Under the pieces are notes generated by a model. That model worked only from the letters and a program-made list of their open reading frames with translations, did not search any database and was not told where the DNA came from. Positions 47,525-59,594 of a stretch of 64,000 nucleotides of DNA are shown here, one piece after another (the stretch's first letter is position 1; every line of letters starts with the position of its first letter). Both the position numbers and the translations under genes were made by a program. Origin of the DNA: Favolaschia claudopus (lineage: Eukaryota; Basidiomycota; Agaricomycetes; Agaricales; Mycenaceae); the NCBI GenBank assembly GCA_037176885.1, contig JAWWNJ010000110.1, positions 62,001 through 126,000 of the forward strand, given 5' to 3'.

Positions 47525-48307
47525 GTTCAATTTCAAGTTGTTTAGTAGCTTCAAGTTATTCGCTGGAATCAGGTTTTGATGGGGAATTTGAGAACGTGAG
47601 TTCGTACCAGGAGTTCAGTGGCAGTTTGAATATATAACCGAACTGCAGAGTCTACTAGCTGCGTACAGCAAAGTCCGAGAGAGCAGTTTACCGAGGCCGA
47701 GTCATACAACTACTGCATTACAAAACAGCATATGCAATGGTTTATGACTTAAATCGGATACAGCGATTCGGTTCAAGTTGGATCGCGCCGAACAGCAGCT
47801 GTTTGAACCTTATTATTGCTTTTTTATCCCCGACAGAAGAGAAAGCGTATCGCAGCACAACCGAACCTCCATTTCATTCTTACAGTAAATTGTATGTTTC
47901 AAGGTCCGTCCACCGCCCTTGACCGCTGAAGGAAAACTTAATGAATGGGGCTGAACAGCGGCGCGGGCGGTGTCCACGGGCGTAGAGAAGCCAAGCAACT
48001 ATTCCAATATCAATGGTACCGCGAATCTCACGTAGTGGGGTTACTCGTAGATCACGGATTTTCAAATCTATTCTTGGGGAAAGGATAATTCCGTGCAACG
48101 TCTGTCGGATCGCCGCTTTGACCGGTCTGCAGCTATCTCCGTTGACGAGCGCTTAGAGAGTTATGGAAGATGGGATTTCAACACTTAACAATTAGCGCCC
48201 AGTCGCCGTTTTCAAATCTCTCGCGAACGGATGACCTGAACCGCCGATTGACCCATCATTCGTTGGAAAATTAAGCAAATCATGATGTTACTACAGACTT
48301 GAACAAG
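47525..48307. promoter_or_regulatory. Promoter region of the sulfhydrylase gene
   Basis: A TATA-like TATATATTC lies on the minus strand at 47627-47635, about 105 bp before the ATG at 47524. The remainder separates this gene from the 3' end of the ATP-grasp gene in the same direction. No other gene seen. Confidence 0.45.
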
Positions 48308-50388
48308 CTAGACGATCTCGTATCTGAATTCCGCGCGAATCATCTCAGAAACTTCTCTGACCTCTTGACGACTCTTCTTGGAATAGGCCAAAAAGTACGC
48401 AAGGAGGAGGCAAACCCCCGTTGCAGGATCCGGGATAACATCGCCTTTCGCATAGCAGCACAGATGCCGGCACACATTCCCCTTCAACCCAGGGTGTCGC
48501 CGAAGCAGTTCGCCGCAAGGATCCTCTGTGGCGAATTGCCCTCCGCGGTCGGGCTGGATGAAGACGACTTCACACCAATACTGCGAACCGTCTGCGCGTT
48601 GGGGGAAATTGAACGGGGTGCTGACAAGCCGAAGCCGATCTGCATCGCGAAGGCAAGTGAGCAGATGGGCTGCGTAGAAGTCGACGCCGTAGGAATGTAT
48701 GGTGGACATGGCGCATCCGAGGCCTGGAATGCGCGCATTGATCTCAACTAGAAAGCAAGAGGGCGGATTTTGCCGGGGCTCGACCCGCGTTCGAAGGTCG
48801 ACGACGCCTTTGTCGTCTGCGCGAAACTCCATGCTCGAGTCCTTGACCCGACCTTCGATATGGAAGAGACCCCACATGAAGCCGAGCTTGAGTAGGGTCT
48901 TGTGCAACGACTGCTTGACGATTTCCCGTTCCGAGTTGGGGAGATTGGAGGGAGTGAATTCGGAGGTCTCGAAAAACGTTCCCTCGGCGCCTGCGCCTGG
49001 TTTGTCACCAGCGCTGGGGAAGTCGTCCACCAGCTCGAAGAACAAGATGTCCCCTTCACAGAGAATCATATTAGCGTCGAACTCGGGTCCGTCGATGTAA
49101 GTCTCCACGATAACGGCACGGCCGTGGCGTTTCGTGTCGATTCTGCGCACAGATGCTATGAGCTCGGCATCGTTGCTAACTCGAGCGACGCCCTCCGAGA
49201 GATAGCCGCTAACGGGCTTCACAATGGCGGGATAATTAATGACAGTGGGGTTCTGTGGGGACAACAGCTTCTCCGTCATGGCCTCCAGGCCAGGAAAGAG
49301 AATGCATTGAATATCGTTGCCCGAGTTGACTTCAAATAGCCGCATTGCATATTTGTCGGTCGAAATCTCATGCGCCTGAACGGGAGAGGCCGGTAGCCCG
49401 AGAAGAACAGCTGCTTTGGCGGTGGATACCAGATATCTGTCATGCGCGGTGAGAATACCGTCGACTTTGTCGAATCCCTTGTACGCGCGAACGGCAGCGA
49501 ACATACGCGCTGGGAGCTCATCGTCGATGCTCATGTCGATTGGGATGAATGCGTCGCAAAAGCCGGGGGCATTTTCGGGATATTGGAGCCAATGTCTAGG
49601 TCCGTGAGGAAGTCCTGTGCCCAGCACAATGACGGAGACATCAAAGTCCTTGACCGCCTGGATAAAGCCTGGACCTGAAATGCCAGCGGTAAAAATGCGA
49701 ACTCAAGATAACGGAAGAAGCCAAAAACCTACCGGTCTGGAGATGGGAATATCCCTCTATGAGGACGACATTGCGATGAGGGACGCGTGCAGGAAGAACC
49801 CAGGTTAACGCGAGCCTGGCGGAAAGCTCTGACTCGATAGCATCGAACATCACAGTGTCCGGTGTATCTGGAGAACCCTGAAGAAGGATCCCCGCCACTG
49901 CCGAAGAAACAATATCCTCAAAGGAACTGGCTGTGGTATTTCCGCTCTGAATCTTTTGATCAAGAGACACAAAACCCTCCACACGGTCTACATGAATGCA
50001 TTGTAGCAAGCGTCGTTCAAAGAAATGCAGGCGACCAATGAAACCATCGACGGTGGAGAAAACGAATTTAACGGCGCAGCGCGAGGTTTCCGAATTTCTG
50101 ATGCATGCGCAAAGGAATTCATGAGGTCTGTTTACAACAGCAGATTCGTTCAGCGTGTCAGCTTGGAGTCCTCTTTGCTTCGTCGTGGATAAGGGTTGTA
50201 AGATAACATCCACAGTCTGGAACGAAGCAGTTGGGGTGTTGACTCTCCAAATAACCTCAACAGGATCTGGGAAGCAATCAGAGGCGAGGAGACTATGCCT
50301 GGAAAACGTGTATACCAAGATCATTGTGAATAATCGTCGCAGCATCCTCAAATAACGAGAAGGTCATGGTAGACGGCACTTGCAGCAT
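48308..50388 (-). CDS. ATP-grasp carboxylate-amine ligase A (carnosine synthase-like)
   Basis: Forms an amide or peptide bond with ATP through an acyl phosphate, as in CARNS1/BacD-type ligases. Three exons: MLQVPSTMTFSLFEDAATII, then a phase-1 intron before PVEVIWRVN, then an intron inside LQTG-PGFIQAVKDFDV. An N-terminal domain of about 220 residues precedes the ATP-grasp core. Core motifs are HDRYLVSTAKAA, EISTDKYAMR, YPAIVKPVSGYLSEGV (ATP Lys and Gly loop), VETYIDGPEFDANM, ELVDDFPS, WGLFHIEGR, EINARIPGLG (Mg ligands) and YGVDFYAAHLL. About 680 residues. A paralogue with the same intron positions lies at 59595-61602. Substrates unknown. It is divergent from the transporter gene. Confidence 0.9.
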
Positions 50389-50896
50389 TCCGAGTTTGAA
50401 GAGGCGAAAGTAGACTAGAAACTATGAGCTGAGAGGGTATTAGACATATTACTCTAAGTAGCGGTTCCTGTGGGCGTCGGCGCCTAGATTGTGGGCCCTG
50501 TAAAAATGGAGACATGGTGGTATCGGTCGAGTCAAGGGACACCGCCCGCGGCCGCCGGTGACTTGGCGCGCGCGGTAACAGCCGAGTATCTCGGCACCCC
50601 GTTGTTGCCCAGACGTTTCCCCTTGCAGTTGAACCCCAACCACCATCTCAAACGTATCTGGCGCCTATTCGAAGTCGATTCAAAACTTGTCAGACTTATG
50701 GCAATGGAAGTATTCACCTCTAGCTGTAGCGCCAAAAGTCTAGCGCCCAATAACAAAGCACGACCAACTTAACGGCCATGTCACCGAGTCGGGGTTGCGT
50801 TTTTTTCTTCTTGTCACTCTCCCTCCACAGAGACTAAGCAAACCATTCCTTCAGCCTTTCAAGTGCTCTACTTTTTGTCTATCCTTTCGTTAAGAT
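50389..50896. promoter_or_regulatory. Divergent promoter, ligase A / transporter
   Basis: A 508 bp intergenic region between two opposite start codons, so the ligase and transporter are probably co-regulated. A GC-rich patch CCCGCGGCCGCCGG at about 50548-50561 contains CGG/CCG triplets of the type bound by Zn2Cys6 regulators; this is only a possibility. The PTR side has a pyrimidine-rich leader. Confidence 0.45.
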
Positions 50897-53080
50897 ATGG
50901 AGCAAGTTGAATTGTCCATCGTGCAAGTCGCTATCGAGGACCCAAGGTCTCTATGTGTTCTCCGCTCAGGCTGTCTGAACATCTGCTGACTTTCTGCTTG
51001 AAAGTAAATACGGCTCCCAGCGGTCTATTCCCATTTCCTATCACGGCTCCAGTCACAGTGCGGAATCGGTTGCAGTCCAGACACTCCCGAGCATCGTTCA
51101 TCCTCCTACGAATGAAGAACTGGCAACGCTGCGGCGCATAGGCGGGAAAATTCCCCTTGGGGCCTGGCTTGTTGCTATCATCGGATTTGCAGAACGATTT
51201 TCATACTATGGGGTCACCACGCCGTTGCGTCAGTTGCGAGTTCGATTATTTGATTCAGGACTAACGATGCAGCAGAAAACTACATCCAAAATGCAAGGGA
51301 CGATCCTCTCCGTCACGGAGCTCTTGGTCTGGGACAATCATCCGCAACACGTCTTTCCTATTTCCTTACCTTCTTTGTCTATGCGACGTCTTTCGGTGGG
51401 GCGATTGTGGCCGACGGCTGGCTTGGCAGATACAAGAGTTTGACTTTTTTTGCTAGGTGCTTGAGCTCGAATTCAATCAAATTTATTCTAATAATGCTCC
51501 AGTGTCTATGCCTTGGGTATTCTCATACTTTTCATCACATCGCTGCCGGTATCTTTGAACCATGGGGCCGGGCTCGGTGGCCTCATTGCAGGTAAGAAAT
51601 GTCTTGAATCGCATGGTCTTCAGCTCAAATTGCTTTTTCGTGCAGCCATTATAATTTTTGGCGTTGGTGCCGGAGGAATGAAATCAAATCTGGCCCCATT
51701 CATCGGTAAGTGACCACACTATCGAGCGGCGTAGCTTAATAGAAACCATAGCTGATCAATGCGCGGAACCATCTATCAGTAGCCTACGTGTGATAGAGAC
51801 GTCCACTGGCGAGCGTGTCATCGTCGACCAAGCTTTGACCCTCCAGCGGATCTATTCCATATATTACTGGTCGGGGTTCCCGTCTCAGAGAAAATCAGAT
51901 TTATTCATTAAAAATAGGTGCGGCAATGTGGGGTCTCTTTCCGGAGTAGCGACCGCGCTCTTGGAAAGGCACGTCGACTTTTGGGCAGCATTTCTGCTTC
52001 CCTTCTGTTCAATCTGGGTTGCTTTTGCGCTGTTGGTCCTAGGCAATCGGAAATTCGGTAAGATGACACTATCTTTTTCTCAAAAATCTCGTTGAAACGT
52101 GCCTACAGTGAAGCCACCCGCCAAAGGGACCATTCTGCCTCAGGCCATGAAGGCGTTTTGGTTTGGGGCGCGTGGTGGTTTCAAGATGGATGCTGCGATG
52201 CCAGCAGCCCAATTGTCGAAACATCAGCGCGTGGTCCCTTGGGAGAACACCTTTATCCACGAACTGAAACGCGGATTATTGGCTTGTCGTGTTTTGTACG
52301 TCGTTTGTTCAATTTGAGGAGTATTTTCAGATTAACTCTTCAATTAGCCTGGCGTGGCCAATTCTACTCTTGTGCCAGAGTCAAATATCGAACAATTTAG
52401 TCTCCCAAGCGGCAACGATGGAGACGCGCGGAGTTCCTAACGACCTAATCTCGTTTCTTAATCCAGTGTCCGTCATCGTCCTCCTTCCTCTTGCAGAACA
52501 ATTATTGTACCCCGCTCTCCGAAAAGCCAAGATCACCTTCTCACCCATCAATCGCATGGCTCTCGGTTTTCTCTTCGAATCATTTGCCCAGGCATATGCA
52601 TCCGGAATCCAGCATCTCGTGTATACAGCAGGCCCTTGCTACGATGCTCCCCTCAAATGTGCCCCAAACCCTGGGCCGAACCACGTCAATGTCTGGGTTC
52701 AGACTCCGATTTACGTCCTCGAAGGTCTCGGGGAGGTGTTCTCTTCGCCCAGCGCGTATGAATACGCATATGATGCTGCGCCGCCAAGCATGAAATCGCT
52801 GTTACAAGCTGTCCTGGTGGGCATGGGTGCACTCGCCGTGCTGCTCGGGCTCGCTATTTCTCCGCTTTATCGCGATCCGCTGTTGGTTGTGAGCTACGCT
52901 GTGCTTTCCGGATCAATGTTTTTCACGACCGTGGTGTATTTTTTCGCCTTCCGGTCTCATGGAGATGCTGGAGTGGCAGATACTTCTGGTGTAGAGCACA
53001 GCGCGGGGGAGGACAAGGAGGGTCCGGTGGAGAAGGAGAGTGGTGGAGAAGCTGTTCAAAGGTCGTCAACTGCGCTGTGA
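50897..53080 (+). CDS. POT/PTR2-family peptide transporter
   Basis: Proton-coupled di/tripeptide transporter of the plasma membrane. Start ATG 50897 (MEQVELSIVQVAIEDP). Conserved blocks are GFAERFSYYGVTTP, NYIQNARDDPLRHGALGLGQ, FGGAIVADGWLGRYK, IIFGVGAGGMKSNLAPFIADQ, LQRIYSIYYWCGNVGSLSG, KPPAKGTILPQAMKAF, QAATMETRGVPNDLI and FESFAQAYASGIQHLVY. About 12 transmembrane segments are expected; several are visible. About nine introns, all phases agree, for example YYW split at 51870-51917. The tail is acidic. Placed between the ligase and PhzF-like genes it probably exports or imports the cluster's peptide-like product or precursor. Confidence 0.95.
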
Positions 53081-53416
53081 TGTTTTAGTCCACGCGTGTT
53101 TCATGTACAGTACTTTGCAATGTTTAATATAAATTTAATATCTTGCCCTTGTTCTCTCTCGCATTCCATTCTCAGAGTTACAGCTTCTACATTCCCGCTT
53201 GTCGTCCCCGTCGATTCCGAATCTTTGCTGTTCTGAACCACATGGGCAATAAGTTCAGAGTTTTTGAACGTAACGCACTGAAGACGCGACTCAGAATCAA
53301 AGCATGAAGTCAAGTGCATTACTTAGAATGACCATCTCACATACGGAGAGATTCAAGAGAAGATTATTGATTAATCGAGTAGTGTACAAACAAATGATTT
53401 TTGAGAATCGAGTAAA
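53081..53416. other. Intergenic between convergent genes
   Basis: 3' regions of the transporter and PhzF-like genes; no further gene. Confidence 0.4.
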
Positions 53417-54500
53417 TTAAACACTAATGTCAGAGAGATCCAGAGTCCCAACTGCGACAGGCTTAACATGCCCGTATATCTGAACACGTTTTGCAGCGGA
53501 GAAATACGATGCCCAGATATCTCCACCTCGTGCACTAACTGCTTTAGCATGTTGGCGTTTTCCATCTGTATAACCGCCTTCGATGAATTCCTGTTGTGAT
53601 TTGCGAGCCCAATACGGCGCATTTAGACAATGCGCCGAGCCGCAGACGTGGTCTTCAGGAACACCGATAGTGGGACCGAACATACGAGTCTCGTACGCGA
53701 TTCCTTCGGTCTCACTCGCGGAGGTAACGACGAGAATTTGAGTGCGGGGTGCGAGTTTCGCCTAAAATGACGAATGAAAAAAATGTTTTCGATAACGAAA
53801 AGATACTCACAAAAAAGGACACGTCCGGTTTCCATTGGCCAAGGTTCTCCGTCGTGTCTACCTCTACTAAAAGATAGTTGGTGAAGCCCGATCCGCCGTA
53901 CCCAACGTAATTGAGTTTGACAGATGGTTTGGCCAGCGCGCCCGCAAAGATTTCGGCGACGGCGGCCTCCTCCTCTGGCGAGGCGGGGATGGTTGACCCG
54001 GCGGGCAATTCCATGCTGATCTGGTCGTCAACGCGGTGTGCGGTGAGGATGCCCGACAGAGTCTCGAACTCAAGAACAGTGATATGCTTCTTCGAGTCAA
54101 GGCTGCGGAAAATGGCCTCAGCCGCGGCGACTGCCAAGAATTTATGGTGTAAGCGTATCTTGCCACAGAACGGAAAACAAAATGGCTCACGAGTTCCGTG
54201 CCCGCAAATATGAACCTCGTTTGTAGGTCCGAACCATCGCAGCCCGAAACGAGCGCGTCCTTCCGGGAGTGGCGTGTCGGACGTTGGCAAAGATACATAT
54301 ACCACGATGGGTTGATTGAAGTTCGCGTTGATTCTTTCCAGGACGTCATCCGGCAGCATCTCGTTCAGAAAGATGATGACGGCGGGGTTACCGCCAAATA
54401 TGTTTGTGGTAAATGCATTGTGTATCTGGAAATCCAGGGATCCGACAGGATGTGGCTGGACAAGGTCGCCGTTGCGGTGACAGTCAAAAGTACCGTCCAT
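53417..54500 (-). CDS. PhzF-family isomerase-like protein
   Basis: PhzF proteins are diaminopimelate-epimerase-fold enzymes that isomerise or epimerise small molecules. Start ATG 54500 (MDGTFDCHRNGDLVQPHPVG). Motifs: IHNAFTTNIFGGNPAVI, LPDDVLERINANFNQPIVVY, LRWFGPTNEVHICGHGT-LAAAEAIF across an intron, KLNYVGYGGSGFTNYLLVEV, and after a second intron RMFGPTIGVPEDHVCGSAHC and LNAPYWARKS. About 310 residues, usual for the family. At the position of the catalytic Glu in NLSET of PhzF this protein has Gln (NFNQP), so the chemistry may differ from the phenazine enzyme. Intact. A start farther upstream in the same frame (54593) is possible but lacks family sequence. Confidence 0.88.
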
Positions 54501-55504
54501 AAAAGAATGTAGTGGAAGTTGAGGGCAGGAAATTAGAAACCAAGCTGCTTCTTGAGAGATTTTATGCTCGAATGATCGGCAAAAATGACTCACATCGCTA
54601 AGCCGCAGCGGTTCATAAGGCTGTCATAAACGGAGGAGAGTTCACCCAGAGTCTAGCCATCGGTGCCAGTGCTGTTTGGATGAAGTGTCGGAGGATGGAT
54701 TGTGAATCCGATATGCCCGGGTAGAACATAACACAGCGTGCAAGGACCCCCGGCGAACGACGAAAAGAGTCGAGACACAGCGGTGGTAACTGTAATGGAA
54801 ACAAAGGTATATCCATCGCAGAATTCCGTGCGGCCGAGGAAGGAAATTTGAGTACGAGTCATCTACATGAATCATGAATTCAGGATGACCGAAGTGGTCC
54901 GCTTCGACGCGTCGCCAAGGATTGAGGAAAGAGCCGGGGCTACAGCTTTGAGGGTGTTATTCAATGAGTTGGCGGCAACCCGACTTGTGCACCGTCTGAA
55001 CGAGATGGAGGATTGGGGGAAGAGAGAATTCTTACATGTCGTAATTGATCTAGTGGCGGCCAAATTGAAATGACGGCAAACGCCGCCGCCCGCGGCACCG
55101 GCCATCATTCTTTCTTTCAGACACTCTCCATGGTCAGAAATTCAACTGCGCTCATAACTGATCTCCAAAGAGCAAAGTGGTCTCCATTTGATTCATTCCT
55201 CGCTTAACTTTCAATACCGAACGTTGCCTCCCAGGTCGTAAGGCACCGGACAGCACATACAGCGCCGCCTCATGGAGTTTTGTAGTACGGCCAAAATACG
55301 ACCAGATCGAGTCAGTACTGCAGAGTACCTGAAGCATTCTACTGCTTCCCATGGGAGCACACGGACTCGGACTTTGCTGCTTTTCTGATGCGAGCCGGAT
55401 CATGTTCTCTTCGAAACAAGGTTTACACTGCTGCTGTACTAAACAGCATCAGCAGCTCTGTTCAAAAGCACCAGTCTTTCTTGCCATCATTCAATTAACA
55501 CGCA
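54501..55504. other. Divergent intergenic region, PhzF-like / acetyltransferase
   Basis: About 1 kb between two opposite starts. Small frames (54867-55073 plus, 54872-55108 minus) overlap each other and lack motifs, so I do not call a gene. A GCTGCTG ... CAGCATCAGCAGC stretch lies at about 55430-55456, some 50 bp before the acetyltransferase ATG. Confidence 0.4.
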
Positions 55505-56744
55505 ATGTCTCCCCGGTCTAAGAAGCAATCCGTCTTCACTGTATCCGAGTTTACTTTGGATAGCGGTTTCACGCTTCCCCGCGTCGATGTCGCATATTGC
55601 ACATGGGGTTCTCTGAACACGGCGAGAAACAATGTCATGCTCATCTGCCATCCCTTTACCGGTTGCGCAGATGTTGAGAAATGGTTAGTTTCTCTAGCTT
55701 TGGGACGTTAGAACATGTTCTCATACTATTCAACAGGTGGCTACCTCTTATGGACCATGGAAAGGCTTTTGACCCATCTCGCTGGTTCATATTCTGCGCA
55801 AATGTGTTGGGATCACCTTTCGGTACTACTTCCCCTCTCTCACTCAATCCTTGTACTGGGAAGCCATACGGGCCCGAATTTCCGTGTACTACTATCCGCG
55901 ACGATGTCAGGTAATAGTTTCTACGAACTCTGTTATTCCTCGGTTCTCAAACGCGTCATTCAGGCTACACAAAATGGTACTCGACCAACTGGGTATCTCT
56001 CAAGTCGCAGTCGCCGTAGGCGGCTCGATGGGTGGAATGACAGTGCTAGAATGGCAGCTTTGCTTCCCTGGCTTCGTCCAACGCGCTATACCTATGGCGA
56101 CTTGCGCAAAGCAGTCGGCTTGGTGTATTGCCTGGGGTGAGGTCAAGCGGCAAATTATCAGCAGTGACCGCGCTTTCAAGGGAGGTTACTATGCGCGAGA
56201 TCGCCCTCCGCTCCAAGGTCTTGCTGCCGCACGAATGGCGGGACTCTTAACATATCGCTCCTCGGCTTCCTACGAAGATCGCTTCGGGCGAAAAATCCAG
56301 CGGGGCACGGGTTGCGATATTTTAACTGACGTTAAGGCGGAGTCCAAGCACGACACAGGACGCCCACTATACGCCGCGCAATCGTATCTACGCTACAAAG
56401 GATCCTCATTCGCTCCCACCTTCGACGCCAATTGCTATCTCCACATCGTTAGCAAAATGGACACTCACGACATCACTCGCGATCGCGTTTCCGCCGACCT
56501 TGACGAGGACGCGGCGCTTTTCGCCGTTCTAGGGACGATGCCACGACATCCTCTCATCATCAGCATCGAGTCCGATGTATTATGTCCCCCCCAGGAACAA
56601 AAGCTCCTCGCAGCGGGCATTCCTGAGGCAGAATTTGTAAACATCGCCTCGATAGCTGGACATGACGGATTTCTGGTAGAGAGCGAGCTAGTAAATGATG
56701 CGGTGTTGAAATACCTGAGGCGCGAGTTCAGTATGTTTTACTGA
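55505..56744 (+). CDS. Homoserine O-acetyltransferase (MetX/MET2 type)
   Basis: Transfers acetyl from acetyl-CoA to L-homoserine, giving O-acetylhomoserine. Start ATG 55505 (MSPRSKKQSVFTVSEF). Two introns (55680-55734 region and 55913-55970 region) join in phase. Motifs of the alpha/beta-hydrolase acyltransferases: VAYCTWGSLN, NVMLICHPFTG, FCANVLGSPFGTTSP, TIRDDVR, the nucleophile Ser in AVGGSMGGMTVLEW, then ESDVLCPPQEQ (catalytic Asp) and IAGHDGFLVE (catalytic His). About 375 residues. It is a cluster copy in the sense of Fub5 of fusaric acid biosynthesis; whether the genome has another MET2 cannot be seen here. It probably feeds the PLP enzyme at 45604-47524. Confidence 0.94.
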
Positions 56745-57187
56745 ACGGAAATGTTCGTAGAATTTAATCTACTAGATATACAATACGACTAAGGCTCATA
56801 ATTCTACCGCTTCGAATTCCAGACATTTCAACTATAATGTGTACTATTCGAAGTAATTACCTACCATTTGTGGATCTCTCTGAGAAACTAACCTTGAGAT
56901 TTCTCGGCTGAGGATACATAGATTATCGCGAACTTGTGAAACTTCGGCCATCTCGGGTAAAGTTGAACCTCATTGTAGAAACAAAACGAGGCTTATATTG
57001 TGCACTCTATCGTTGATCAGCGATAAAAGGAATGCCGAATTTCCAATGATGCGATGGGCTCTTACCCTATCTCAATTGAACTCACAGACTTGAAAAACGA
57101 AACGAGGGTGTGATGATATAAAGACGCAGAACGTGATATCAGATATATTCGGCGGTATAACAGGCACACAACATATTATCAAATGCG
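56745..57187. other. Intergenic between convergent genes
   Basis: AT-rich, no gene. Confidence 0.4.
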
Positions 57188-58666
57188 CTACGCAGATTTA
57201 CTAAGAACATCTTCCAGCAAGTCCACCGCCATGGATGCCGATCCCCACGACGATTCAAACCCATACGCCCCGTGCCTGCGAAAAAACATTAAAACATTTT
57301 CGCTTGACATCACGGAGAGACTAACCCATAATGAAACACGACTGGGGCCTTCACACCATGTGCTTCGACCCACTCCGCCTCAATCCTGATTCCTTCATTT
57401 CTGTGTGGGCGCAGGCCTAGTCCGTCTTCGACTATAATCGGATACAAATCTTCGATGGTCGGGGTACGGTCTTTACGAGCCTCCGGCGGGGCGATCTCAG
57501 GCCAAAGTGCAAGAGCCTTTTCCATAATCGTTTTCTTCGTGTCTTCGCGTGGAAGCGGGAACCTGACTTACTATGAGTTTTTCTGCGCGAAAATTACAAA
57601 ACGGATTAATCACCAGTCGTCCACATTGAGCGTTCCCCCAAGGACGATGTTTCCGTTGTGACGAGGAATCACGTACGAAATCATCTCGTTCTCGATCTTA
57701 CGACGCGTTGATCCAAAGCGGACCCATGGCGCATGCAACACCACTGTTTGGCCACGCACAGAAGACACCGTCTTATCTTCGACGCCGCCGAGGGAACGTG
57801 CACCCAGACCGGCGCATACAACGACAGCAGCAGGCGGTGAGGGAGGTTTCCCTTCAAAGTAAGCACTTCCCCCTTCAACGACTTGCTTAATGTGGCGCAC
57901 GGATCCATGAACGAGTTTCCCACCAGCGGAGAGGAACCGCTCATGAAGATAGTTCAAGTAAACCGGCGGATCTAATTTTTTGTCTATGAGCAAAAGAACA
58001 AACGACAAGGATCGAGGTATATACCGAAACTGATGGCGGTGAAAGAAATGCCAAACACTGCGCCAGGAATAAGAGCAGATTTTGGCATGATTTTGAACTG
58101 TATAATATGGATTAAGATATAATCGTTTGCGGGACGGAAAATTTGCGTACATCTGGCATGGTTTCTAATCCACGAGGATGACCAAGGTCTTCAAAGTAAT
58201 GCTCGTATTGCGGAGTGCGAACGAAGCACTTCTCCGCCGGATGCCCAGGCTCGGACATTTCCCAGAAAACTCTAAAGGTTTCTGTATCCATTTCTGCGGA
58301 GGTGACGAATTGGTTTGGTTGGGATCAACAACACTTCAAGTCGGAACCTACTCTGCTGCCGAGCATCATGGCTCTCTGCTGCAGTGCAATGGTGACCACC
58401 CTAAAGTATCGAAGATCAGTCGAGTCTACGAGACAATCTGCAAAATCGACTCACGGCCCAATGGCTGGTGTAGTGCGGGTGCGGAAAATCATTCGGCCAG
58501 ATTTCAGCCACAATCGTGACCTCATATCCACCCTTCTCCTGCAGTTTAATGGCAGTGGTGAGACCGATCACTCCTAGAAATGCGCGTCGAGTCAATGGGC
58601 GTGTATGGAAGAGTAAGAATTCTAACCGGCGCCTATGACGACAATCTGTTTCTTCTGTGCAGCCAT
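57188..58666 (-). CDS. D-amino-acid oxidase family flavoenzyme
   Basis: FAD-dependent oxidation of D-amino acids to 2-oxo acids with H2O2 and ammonia. Start ATG 58666. Exons give QIVVIGAG-VIGLTTAIKL (GxGxxG FAD motif), HYTSHWAGGHHC, the phrase VFWEMSEPGHPAEKCFVRTP, MPKSALIPGAVFGISFTAIS, then PPVYLNYLHERFLSAGGKLV, VVVCAGLGARSLGG, VRGQTVVLHAPW, IVLGGTLNVDDW, and at the end LGLRPHRNEGIRIEAEW and HYGHGAYGFESSWGSA. About seven introns, all in phase. The C-terminus SKSA is not a standard peroxisomal SKL signal. Length about 370, normal for DAAO. In the cluster it may remove D-amino acids or oxidise an intermediate. Substrate unknown. Confidence 0.92.
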
Positions 58667-59594
58667 GGATAGAAGGAGTTGAAGGAGCACTGGGGACTGC
58701 AGCACGATCTACTTAAGAGCTTTTGTTCGAGAAGCGAAAGATCGCGTGTGATTTCGTCCGCAGGTCCGTAGCCGCAGCTTATGAGGTGAAGTGGTGTAGA
58801 GCTGCTGTGCGGAACCGTCGACAGCTTCCAATTGCGGAAATGGTGTGAACGAAACGGTTACCCTAGAAAATTGAGGCGCGAAGCACAACAGCTGAGAACA
58901 TACCGCTCGATAGCCGAACCTCCATTGCTATTTGACAACAGCAAACAGCAGCAATAACATTATGAACGGATCCCCGAGATCGGACGCTGACGAATGGACT
59001 TAAGAGCTACGCATTATGTTTACCGGCGCATACTATTTAGCAGCGTGATTTGTTACGTTGATGCGAGCAGCGGAGGCAGGAAAGATCGCAATGGGTCCGA
59101 GTCATTTACTTCGGTGCTGCGGGGGAGTGCGGGGGCAGATTGGGAACGCGGGCACACGACCATAATTGGGATATCTGCACAGAAATACATTCAGATGAAA
59201 ACACCCGACGCATAGAGGCGAATGAACCAGCATCGATTCGTGTAGTGCATTTTTGGAAAGACCGAGTCATGGAGCCTTGAGCAGCAGCTCTAGCATCATG
59301 GATGAGGGTTGCGTCCGACTCAGGCTCGGAGCTATTATTCCTCCGGAGACGTGTTTGGTGGCCCATTGGTCTCAAAGCAGCGCAGAAACTGCCGAGAAGT
59401 TCCACCTCCAACTCTTGAACGTGGCCAGACATGATCAGTCAGGAAGGAAATCATATCCGAGCCGGAGATTGCCGCGGGCGGATAGTGGGCGGATCAGGCT
59501 CCGAAAATCTTTCCACGGTTCGATTTTAGGCTAAAATTAAACCAAAGTTCAACCATAATTTTACATAATACGAACATTGCACTTTTCTAGTGGC
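58667..59594. other. Upstream region of the oxidase gene
   Basis: Lies between the DAAO start and the 3' end of ligase B. Small frames at 58994-59215 and 59253-59534 have no motifs. No gene supported. Confidence 0.35.

Noticed and set aside
48299..49678. Long open frames on the plus strand opposite ligase A
   Set aside because: They are antisense shadows of a strongly coding, motif-rich gene and have no family motifs. The same holds for frames opposite ligase B at 59835-61094.
54867..55108. Small gene between the PhzF-like and acetyltransferase genes
   Set aside because: Plus and minus frames overlap, neither has a motif, and the region must hold two divergent promoters.
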